Below, one piece after another: positions 27,303 to 35,223 of a stretch of DNA of 64,000 nucleotides; positions within the stretch are counted from its first letter, which is position 1, and every line of letters begins with the position of its first letter. Location: assembly GCF_012524205.1 (NCBI RefSeq), contig NZ_JABACI010000001.1, positions 248,001 through 312,000 on the forward strand, in the 5' to 3' direction. A program made the translations under genes and the position numbers. This stretch comes from Microbacterium salsuginis (lineage in GTDB: Bacteria; Actinomycetota; Actinomycetes; Actinomycetales; Microbacteriaceae). The notes under the pieces are model-generated. The model worked only from the letters and a program-made list of their open reading frames with translations. It ran no database searches and was not told where the DNA came from.

Positions 27303-28687
27303 TGTTTGCAGATCTCAAAGCGCACGCTCTCGCGGAGCATCGGTCTATCGCGTGGATGGGTCCGTTGCCGGTGCATTGGGAGACAGCACGAGGGAGAGTG
27401 CTATTCCAGCGTGAAAAACGTGAGCCTCTTCCCGGTGATGGCGTGGTCACATGCTTTCGAGATGGCGTTGTTACATTGCGATCCAAGCGTCGAACTACGG
27501 GTTTCACGGAAGCTATCCAAGAGCACGGTTACCAGCGAATTCTGAAGGGCGATCTCGTCATCCATGCGATGGATGCCTTCGCTGGCGCTGTGGGGGTCGC
27601 CGATAGTGACGGGAAATCCTCTCCGGTCTACGCCGCATGCACCCCGCGAGGTCCAGCTAATCCGCATTACTACGCGTACGTGGTCCGTGAGATGGCTCGA
27701 ACGGGCTGGATCGCGGCACTGTCTCGTGGGATCCGTGAACGGTCAACTGACTTTAGATACGAGTCATTCGCCGTACAGGATCTGCCGGTGCCATCCGCGG
27801 CCGAGCAGTCCGCCATTGTGAAGTACCTCGGGCACGCCCACACGCGAATCGACCGCGCAATCGCTGCTAAACGCAGACTCATCGTGCTGCTCGAGGAGCA
27901 GAAGCAGGCGATCATCCACAGCGCCGTCACCCGTGGCCTCGAGTTGTCAGTGCCGCTCACGGACTCCGGCGTCCCATGGCTCGGCGACATTCCCTCGCAT
28001 TGGACTGTTCGTAGGGCGGGCGCGCTATTCCGTGAGGTCGTGGAAAAGTCCGTCGCAGGCGACGAGCTCTCGCTCTCGATGAGTCAGAAGCTCGGTCTCG
28101 TTCCGTCGGACCAGGTCGAACGCACTCTAAGTTCAGAGTCGATGATCGGAGGAAAGCTCTGCGAACCGAATGATGTCGTGTTGAACCGCCTCAAAGCTCA
28201 CCTGGGAGTGTTTGCGTTGGCACGGCATTCGGGTGTGGTTAGCCCTGACTACACTGTGCTGCGCCCCACATCGCTTGCTGATCCGCAGTACTTCGAGTAC
28301 GTCCTGAGGTCCCAGGCTGTGAGAAGGGAGCTTCGGATCCGCGCCAAGGGGATTGTGGAGGGATTCTGGCGTTTGTACACGAACGACTTCTACACGGTCG
28401 CACTGCCTGTCCCGCCTATCGCGGAGCAGAGAGCGATTGTCGAGTTTCTATCGGCGAACGAACGAGAAGTGGGCACCTTCGTGCGCCGGATTACGCAGGA
28501 GATCGACCTGCTCCGTGAGTTCCGTGCCCGCCTCACGTCCGACGTGGTGACCGGGCAGATTGACGTGCGCATGATCGCGGCATCGCTTCCCGATCTGCCT
28601 GGCGACGCGGTCGCCAGTATTGATGATGAGGTTGATGACGAGGAACTGATGGCTCCCGAACCCGAGCTGGCTGGTGCCCGTGATTGA
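27302..28687 (+). CDS. hsdS: Type I restriction-modification specificity subunit
   Basis: This 461-aa protein has two target-recognition half-domains, each opened by a similar motif (MGPLPVHWE near residue 19 and LGDIPSHW near 230) and each followed by a conserved coiled coil (YLGHAHTRIDRAIAAKRRLIVLLEEQKQA and FLSANEREVGTFVRRI). It determines the bipartite DNA site. The first half-domain is poorly conserved, as expected for a variable recognition gene. The C-terminal tail is strongly acidic. Confidence 0.92.
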   Translation: MFADLKAHALAEHRSIAWMGPLPVHWETARGRVLFQREKREPLPGDGVVTCFRDGVVTLRSKRRTTGFTEAIQEHGYQRILKGDLVIHAMDAFAGAVGVADSDGKSSPVYAACTPRGPANPHYYAYVVREMARTGWIAALSRGIRERSTDFRYESFAVQDLPVPSAAEQSAIVKYLGHAHTRIDRAIAAKRRLIVLLEEQKQAIIHSAVTRGLELSVPLTDSGVPWLGDIPSHWTVRRAGALFREVVEKSVAGDELSLSMSQKLGLVPSDQVERTLSSESMIGGKLCEPNDVVLNRLKAHLGVFALARHSGVVSPDYTVLRPTSLADPQYFEYVLRSQAVRRELRIRAKGIVEGFWRLYTNDFYTVALPVPPIAEQRAIVEFLSANEREVGTFVRRITQEIDLLREFRARLTSDVVTGQIDVRMIAASLPDLPGDAVASIDDEVDDEELMAPEPELAGARD

Positions 28688-28723
28688 CGTCCATAGGAGT
28701 AGGGGCAAGACGGGGATGGGCGA

Positions 28724-31675
28724 ATGACTCCGACGAACCTAGATGAAGCCAGTCTCGAAGAGATCATCATCGCGCAGATGGTGGCCGACGGCGGCGCGCC
28801 TGGCTGGGTACAGGGCAACCCGAAGAGCTTCAATGCCGCATACTGCCTCGACCTCGCCGTCTTTCGCGGGTTCATCCGCGAGACCCAGCCCGCGCTCATC
28901 GACGTGCTCGACCTCGATGGCGACTCGCCGACGACGCACAAGTTCCTCGCGAGACTCCAAGGCGAGATCACCAAGAACGGCATCGTCGCCTGCCTGCGGG
29001 GCGGCATCGACCACGGGCAGCACCACATAGATCTCTACTACCCGACTCCGACGGTGCAGAACGCCAAAGCCGCGGTCCAGTTCGCTCAGAATCGGCTGAC
29101 TGTTACGCGACAGGTGCACTACAGCTCGAAGGAGACGGGCAAATCGCTCGATCTCGTCGCGTTCATCAACGGGCTGCCGATCGTGACGTTCGAGCTCAAG
29201 AACCAGATCACCAACCAAACGGTCGAAGACGCAATCAAGCAGTACAAGACCGATCGCGACCCGCGGGAGCCGATCTTCGCCTTCGGGCGCTGCATGGCGC
29301 ACTTTGCCGTCGACGACCAGCACGTGCGCTTCAGCCCCAAACTCTCCGGCACGTCGTCGTGGTTTCTTCCGTTCGACCTGGGCAATAACGGCGGCGCAGG
29401 CAACCCGCCGAACCCGGACGGCATAATGACCGACTACCTCTGGAAGCAGGTGCTCGAGCCACGTAGCCTCGCCGGCATCATCGAGAACTTCGCGGCGATC
29501 GTCACGACGAAGGACCCCAAGACCGGCAAGAAGACTTCGTCCGCGATCTTCCCCCGGTTCCACCAGCTCGACGCGGTACGGAAGCTACTGGCCGACGTTG
29601 AAGCCCGAGGCTCCGGCATCCGCTATCTGATTCAGCACTCGGCAGGCTCTGGCAAGTCCAACTCGATCGCTTGGCTCGCCCATCAACTCACAGGCGTCGA
29701 GCACGAGGGCGTGCGTGCATTCGACTCCGTCATCGTGGTGACCGACCGGGTAATCCTCGACAGTCAGATCCGCGACACCATCAAGGGCTTCACGCAGGTC
29801 AAGTCCACCGTGCAACACGCAGACAGCTCGAAAGACTTGCGCAACGCGATCGAGGCGGGCAAGAAGATCATCATCACAACCGTGCAGAAATTCCCATACA
29901 TCGTCGAGGGTCTGCAGGGTGCGCAGCGCGAGAAGCGCTTCGCGATCATCATCGACGAAGCACACTCCAGCCAGGGTGGCAAGGTGTCGGCGGCGCTCGC
30001 ACAGGCCCTATCGAAGGATGGGTTGGATGCAGGAGTGGAAGACACCGAAGATGCGCTCAATCGGCTCATGGAGTCGAAAAAGATGCTGCCGAACGCGTCC
30101 TACTTCGCCTTCACCGCGACGCCAAAGAACAAAACGCTCGAGACCTTCGGGCACCCGTTCACCGTCGACGGTGTTGTGAAGCATCGCCCATTCCACAGCT
30201 ACACCATGCGGCAGGCAATCGAAGAGAAATTCATCCTCGACGTGCTCGCCAACTACATCCCAGTAGACACCTACTACAAGCTCGTAAAGACTGTAGAGGA
30301 CGACCCAGAGTTCGACGCGAAGCGCGCCTCAAAGAAGCTGCGAACCTACGTGGAGGGCCAGAAGCACGCGATCAGGCAGAAGGCCGAGATCATGGTGGAC
30401 CACTTCGACGCGCAGGTGGTGAAGCCCCGCAAGATCGGCGGGCAGGCGCGCGCGATGGTAGTTGCCGGTTCGATCGCGCGGGCCATCGACTACTTCGAGG
30501 CGGTAAGTGCATACCTCGTCGAGACGAACCGGCCGTACAAGGCGATCGTCGCGTTCTCGGACTTTACCAACGCCGAAGGTGCCAAGATTACCGAGGCCAA
30601 TTACAACGGTTTCCCGAGCTCAGAGATCGCTACGCGCATCCAGGAGGATCCGTACCGGGTCCTGATCTGCGCGGACAAGTTCCAGACCGGCTATGACGAG
30701 CCACTACTGCACACGATGTACGTCGACAAGACACTGTCCGGGGTGAAGGCCGTGCAGACATTGTCAAGACTCAATCGCGCGCACCCGCAGAAGCATGACT
30801 GCGCCGTGCTCGACTTCGCAAACGATGTCGACACCATCCAGTTTGCGTTCCAGGACTACTACCAGACCACAGTGCTCGCCGACGAGACCGATCCTGACAA
30901 GCTCAACGACCTCGCCGCAGATCTCGTCAAGGCTGCGGTATTCACGCAAGAGCGCGTCGACTACTTCGTCGAGCGCTACCTGGCCGACGCCCCGATCAAC
31001 GAGCTGCACGCACTACTCGACGCTTCGGTGGCCGAGTACGTCGAGACCATGGACGAAGACGAACAGATCGAGTTCAAGGGCGCTGCGAAATCCTTCGTGC
31101 GCACGTATGGGTTTCTGTCGGCAATCCTCCCTTACTCGAACGTCTGGTGGGAGAAGCTCTCGATCTACCTAGGCTTTCTCGTGCCGAAACTGCCTTCGCC
31201 CGAAGGCGAAGATCTCTCGGCGGGCGTGCTGGAGACCATCGATCTCGACTCGTTCCGGGTGGAGAAGCGCACCGCGATGGCGATCGCGCTCGCGGATGGT
31301 GAAGCCGAGATCGACCCTGTTCCGGGCTCCGGCGGCGCGGGCCGTCCCGAGCCCGAAATGGAGCGCCTGACCGAGATCCTGGCCTCGTTCAATGCGCTCT
31401 TCGGCAACATCTCCTGGCAGGACGAGGAGCGCATTCGGCAGAGGGTGACGGAGGAGGTCCCAGCCAAGGTCGCCGAAGACCCGGTCTACCAGACCGCGAT
31501 GGCCAACAACGACGAAGCGAATGCCAAGGTGGCGATGGTCGATGCACTCGGCAAAGTAATGTTGAGCCTTGTCCAGGACGAGACGCAACTCTTCAAGGAG
31601 TACTCGGACAACGAGGACTTCAAGAAGTGGTTCGAGAACGCGGTCTTCCGCGCGACGTACCGAAAGAGTGCCTGA
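28724..31675 (+). CDS. hsdR: Type I restriction endonuclease subunit
   Basis: This 983-aa protein has an N-terminal PD-(D/E)xK nuclease (Asp143, Glu157 and Lys159 in DLVAF and FELKNQ) and a superfamily 2 translocase (Walker A Lys311 in SAGSGKSNS, DEAH box at Asp411, motif VI region LSRLNRAHPQK). A C-terminal helical part contacts the methylase. All catalytic residues are present, so restriction should be active. It ends 40 bp before the convergent GmrSD-like gene. Confidence 0.95.
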   Translation: MTPTNLDEASLEEIIIAQMVADGGAPGWVQGNPKSFNAAYCLDLAVFRGFIRETQPALIDVLDLDGDSPTTHKFLARLQGEITKNGIVACLRGGIDHGQHHIDLYYPTPTVQNAKAAVQFAQNRLTVTRQVHYSSKETGKSLDLVAFINGLPIVTFELKNQITNQTVEDAIKQYKTDRDPREPIFAFGRCMAHFAVDDQHVRFSPKLSGTSSWFLPFDLGNNGGAGNPPNPDGIMTDYLWKQVLEPRSLAGIIENFAAIVTTKDPKTGKKTSSAIFPRFHQLDAVRKLLADVEARGSGIRYLIQHSAGSGKSNSIAWLAHQLTGVEHEGVRAFDSVIVVTDRVILDSQIRDTIKGFTQVKSTVQHADSSKDLRNAIEAGKKIIITTVQKFPYIVEGLQGAQREKRFAIIIDEAHSSQGGKVSAALAQALSKDGLDAGVEDTEDALNRLMESKKMLPNASYFAFTATPKNKTLETFGHPFTVDGVVKHRPFHSYTMRQAIEEKFILDVLANYIPVDTYYKLVKTVEDDPEFDAKRASKKLRTYVEGQKHAIRQKAEIMVDHFDAQVVKPRKIGGQARAMVVAGSIARAIDYFEAVSAYLVETNRPYKAIVAFSDFTNAEGAKITEANYNGFPSSEIATRIQEDPYRVLICADKFQTGYDEPLLHTMYVDKTLSGVKAVQTLSRLNRAHPQKHDCAVLDFANDVDTIQFAFQDYYQTTVLADETDPDKLNDLAADLVKAAVFTQERVDYFVERYLADAPINELHALLDASVAEYVETMDEDEQIEFKGAAKSFVRTYGFLSAILPYSNVWWEKLSIYLGFLVPKLPSPEGEDLSAGVLETIDLDSFRVEKRTAMAIALADGEAEIDPVPGSGGAGRPEPEMERLTEILASFNALFGNISWQDEERIRQRVTEEVPAKVAEDPVYQTAMANNDEANAKVAMVDALGKVMLSLVQDETQLFKEYSDNEDFKKWFENAVFRATYRKSA

Positions 31676-31715
31676 CCCAGGACCCCGGCATATACTTGCG
31701 CCCCACGGCGCAGCG

Positions 31716-33992
31716 TCACCCCCAGTGATCTGCCTGGTAGCCGATCATGTCGTCTCCGTGGAGCTGCTTGGTGGCATTGCCTATGCGGACCCAGAAGTCC
31801 GTCGCACCTGCGCCTCCTTCCAACGGCTTGGCGAACACGGGCTTGCCGGAGGCGGCCACCGAAACGACGCATACGTCGTCATCACCTGCTCGCTCATACC
31901 GGATCCGGACAATCCCTGCGGTCTGGATCGAGAGGCCGTTGTCAAGTTGCTGTCGCAGGAAGAGTTCGTAGCCATCCCGATTGGCCTTGCTCCCAAGAGT
32001 CTGCAGGTCCGCACTAAGTCCCAGGACGTTCGCGTCGTCATCGACTCCGATCAAAAGCGATCCGCCTTCTGCATTGAGAAATCCGCAGACGGTCTTTGTA
32101 ATCACGTGCTCCATCTTCTTGTCGGGCTGGCCCGAGTGAAGATTCCACCGCGCCGTGGACTTGTATTCCACAGTTTGAGATTCACCGACAGCTAGGAGAT
32201 CCGCGAGAGCGGCCGACCTGCCGTGCGGAGTCCCCTTTTCCTCCAGTCGAGCGAAGCCATCCCGCACTACTTTCGCGATTAGGTCGCGACGCCGCTCAAG
32301 GAAGGTCGGATAGTCCAGTTGTTCCCAGCCGATCGGGAGGGCGTGCCAATGAGCTTGCCTCTTCAGTCTTTCAGGGTCGGTGGTCGCAGTCATCGCATGC
32401 CAATAGTCCCTTGGATCGTCGGCGCTGATGGTGGCGTTCTCGGGCCAGTCCAGGAAGGCCATGTTCGCGATCGCGTTCACTTGACGCGTGTTTGTCACGC
32501 CTGTGGCCGAAAGGAAGGCCTTTGGGAAGAGGTGGTGACGTTCGATCGAACGTGGCGCCGCAACTGTGGGATCGAGCAACTCCCTGATCCGCAGATCGCT
32601 AAACAGCAACTCGGCATCCAACAAGTTCAGCGCTGCCCAGTACGCAAACAGGACCGGGGACCGCGCTGACGAAGTGTCGAGGCGGTTCGGCAGGGAGATC
32701 TCCCAGTAGTCGCCAGTGAAGTTCGAGCGCACGATCCGGTCGAGCTCCTCGCAGAACGCATGACCATCCCCGGGTGCCAAGTCGGCGATACGGCCCAGGT
32801 CAGCCTCGATGGCGCTCTCCGGCGATGACGTGTAGCGACCAGTCGTGTGGGCCATGAAGAACCACCGAGCGATTACTGATCGGAGCGTCTTGAGGTCGAG
32901 GCCAAAGTCTCGCTTTCCGATAAGCCACAGAACGTACGTGTAGATCAGAGCGTTCTCCGATGTCACCATGCGGCGGCTACGGAAACCTGCGTGGGTCAGG
33001 CACTTGAGAAACTCATGCCAGTTGGTGAGGTCTATCACCTCGTCCTGCGCCCGTCGTAGTGCCTCGAATTGGGCGGTACGACGCTCGGGCGAGACGTCGC
33101 CTGTCTCCAGGTCCTTTCCACGCAGGATGTTGTAAACGTGCTGCAACCGTCCTCGGCGGAACGCCAAGCCAACACTCGCTCGGAGTAGTTGGTCAGGGCT
33201 CGGGTCGATGAAGGCGTTCTTGGGCGAGGCACCACTCACCTTGGCGTCGACCACATTGCGGCAGAACCTTTCGAGCTCTCTCCGCCCCGCCTCCCAATGC
33301 ACTGACATCAGTGTGAGGATGAAGTCGGCTTGTTTGAGCTGTACGCCCTCGGAGTTGATGCGGACGAAGATGTCGGCAACCTGTTCTTCGTCGGCGCCAG
33401 AGTTCAGCTCGACGACCTGAAATCGGAAGTTCTGCAGGTCGTAGACGCGGTCGATCCTGTCCTCGAGCGCGTCCTCTTCTTCTTGCGTAAGCTCAACGCG
33501 CCTACTCTCCGCGAGTCGTGAAAGAAAGCTCCGAACGGTCGGCCGATAGCCGCCATGCCATAGCGCCGTGATGTCGGGGAGGAACTCAGGGTCTTTCTCG
33601 ATCGCAGCGTCGGTCACCTCGAACGTCTCGTCGGCGGGACGGAACGCAACGCGGATGCGCTTCTCTTCGAACGACTTGGTCAGGACAGGTTTGCCGGTGA
33701 GAACTGCATAGAGCGACGTCAGGCGCTGCTGGCCATCCACGATAAGGAGCTTCGCCACTCTTGCATTGTCTCCGCCCCCAACCTGTCGCGTTCCGACCTC
33801 AGCTCCGGTCTCCCAGAACATGAGTGTCCCGACGGGATAGCCCCGGTAAAGCGAGTCGAACAGATCGCGCGTCTTCGCCGATGACCAGACGAACGGCCGC
33901 TGGATATCAGGCAGTGCGATGTTGCCGTGCTTGATGTCCTCCACGAGGTGAGTCAGCGAGTAACCGGTGTCGCGGTAGAGAGTCGGGGCCAC
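31716..33992 (-). CDS. GmrSD-like protein (DUF262 + DUF1524) with C-terminal AlbA_2 domain
   Basis: About 758 aa. DUF262 (residues 1-300) carries the ParB-like nucleotidase motif VDGQQR at 85-90. DUF1524 carries an HNH-type His-Me motif with His486-His487 (RHHLFPKAF) and the asparagine stretch NAIANMAFLDWPEN. Residues from about 600 form an AlbA_2 (Schlafen-type) domain: QTVEYKSTARW, CGFLNAEGGSLLIGVDD. DUF262-DUF1524 proteins are modification-dependent restriction enzymes (GmrSD, type IV). The AlbA_2 fusion is unusual in my experience. The GTG start is chosen to give the family N terminus; a longer GTG start at 34082 is possible. Confidence 0.85.
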   Translation of the reverse strand: MAPTLYRDTGYSLTHLVEDIKHGNIALPDIQRPFVWSSAKTRDLFDSLYRGYPVGTLMFWETGAEVGTRQVGGGDNARVAKLLIVDGQQRLTSLYAVLTGKPVLTKSFEEKRIRVAFRPADETFEVTDAAIEKDPEFLPDITALWHGGYRPTVRSFLSRLAESRRVELTQEEEDALEDRIDRVYDLQNFRFQVVELNSGADEEQVADIFVRINSEGVQLKQADFILTLMSVHWEAGRRELERFCRNVVDAKVSGASPKNAFIDPSPDQLLRASVGLAFRRGRLQHVYNILRGKDLETGDVSPERRTAQFEALRRAQDEVIDLTNWHEFLKCLTHAGFRSRRMVTSENALIYTYVLWLIGKRDFGLDLKTLRSVIARWFFMAHTTGRYTSSPESAIEADLGRIADLAPGDGHAFCEELDRIVRSNFTGDYWEISLPNRLDTSSARSPVLFAYWAALNLLDAELLFSDLRIRELLDPTVAAPRSIERHHLFPKAFLSATGVTNTRQVNAIANMAFLDWPENATISADDPRDYWHAMTATTDPERLKRQAHWHALPIGWEQLDYPTFLERRRDLIAKVVRDGFARLEEKGTPHGRSAALADLLAVGESQTVEYKSTARWNLHSGQPDKKMEHVITKTVCGFLNAEGGSLLIGVDDDANVLGLSADLQTLGSKANRDGYELFLRQQLDNGLSIQTAGIVRIRYERAGDDDVCVVSVAASGKPVFAKPLEGGAGATDFWVRIGNATKQLHGDDMIGYQADHWG

Positions 33993-34158
33993 AGAAGATC
34001 CAATCCTTGGTTGTGACGCTTGATGTTCAGCCGTCTTACGCCCACTAGCCAGGGCACCAATTGCGGACCATCGTTCGTCCACCGATCGTTGCCACTTTAC
34101 GATGCCATGTGTGATGTGACGGCTGGAGACAACGAACGGGCGGGTGTTGGCGGTGTTC

Positions 34159-35019
34159 TCACGGACTGCGTTGTGGCGCCTCGACAGGAACCCGGTTATC
34201 TTGAGCCGAACCCGCTTGCGCGAGCGCGGCTGTCCGGATGCGTAGCTCGGTGATCTGCGCTTGCGTTGCTCCTGAGTGAATAAGGCTTTCGAGTTCGTCG
34301 AGCGATCTCCGAGCTAGCTGGACTGCGAGCTCGCCTAGAGTCACCGTGTCGTCGACATCCGCAATCGCAGATTCGTAGTTCGCCACAAGCTCCGCCGGAT
34401 CAGGTATGGATGCAGTCGCCTTGGCGAGCGCATCGTTCCATGCACTGAGTAGTGCGGGATCCTCTGAGATGGCAGCAGGCGTCGCACGAGAAATGACGGC
34501 TCGCGCTTGCGAGCGCATGAGCCACGCATCGGCGAGCCCGGTCTTGAGTTGGAGACGCTGGCTACGAGATCCGCGAACCTGCGTCTCGAGTCGATCGAGT
34601 ATCACGCGGAGCTCTCGCCGAGTCCTCTTCAAGTAACCCCAGGGCAGCCGGGCTCGCAGAATCCATGCAATGTCCGTAAGCAAGCTGTTGGCGATCCCCG
34701 CGAGCGGAATAGCGAACACCGTGGATAGGGCGGCCACGACAACCACGATGGAGAACCAATAATCGAACGCATTGACAGTGCCGAGCGGGATTGCGCTGAG
34801 CGCCAGTATCTCAAGTCCGAGCATCGAGATACCGAGCACAGTGAACACTAGGCCCCACCCCGCTCGGCGCGCGCGCCGGTTGAAGCTCTCTTCCGATTCC
34901 GAAAGACGATGTGCTACCAGACGAGCTTCGATCACAAGCGGTATGGCCAATACAGGAACGATCTGCGCGATGGCGGCCCAGTAGGCAGACCCAAGCGATT
35001 GGACGAGCTCCGTAGCCAC
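34159..35019 (-). CDS. Unknown membrane protein of the island
   Basis: This 286-aa protein has three predicted membrane helices (near residues 14-32, 53-76 and 86-110). A mostly helical cytoplasmic part follows, with basic RRELRVILDRLETQVRGSRSQR, then acidic helices. There are no catalytic motifs. It starts with GTG. It lies divergently beside the relaxase, with about 200 bp between. The function is unknown; a role in transfer, exclusion or defence would be guesswork. Confidence 0.65.
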   Translation of the reverse strand: MATELVQSLGSAYWAAIAQIVPVLAIPLVIEARLVAHRLSESEESFNRRARRAGWGLVFTVLGISMLGLEILALSAIPLGTVNAFDYWFSIVVVVAALSTVFAIPLAGIANSLLTDIAWILRARLPWGYLKRTRRELRVILDRLETQVRGSRSQRLQLKTGLADAWLMRSQARAVISRATPAAISEDPALLSAWNDALAKATASIPDPAELVANYESAIADVDDTVTLGELAVQLARRSLDELESLIHSGATQAQITELRIRTAALAQAGSAQDNRVPVEAPQRSP

Positions 35020-35039
35020 TCCCGAAGACTAGCGAGTTC

Positions 35040-35223
35040 AACGCGAATCATCGCTGAGCGCTCGACGGAGAGATACTCCGACCCAGCGCACGACCCGCGA
35101 GACTAACTGCAATGCACGCAGGCACCCTGGGTGGGCGACACCATTTGATACCAGCCACCTGCAGTTACCTGCATCCCAGAAAAATACCTGGATAAGTGGC
35201 AAAACACACTCTACTCTGGCGCC
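35040..35223. other. Intergenic region, candidate oriT
   Basis: This gap lies directly upstream of the relaxase, where oriT commonly sits. It has a GC-to-AT transition, repeated TACCTG hexamers (GTTACCTGCAT, AATACCTGGAT) and the AT-rich stretch CAGAAAAATACCTGG. A similar CTACCTGCATCTG occurs at about 52070. No nick site can be assigned. Confidence 0.3.

Noticed and set aside
33993..34082. Longer N terminus for the GmrSD-like protein
   Set aside because: The extra 30 residues have no family similarity and no ribosome site; the internal GTG gives a normal DUF262 start.
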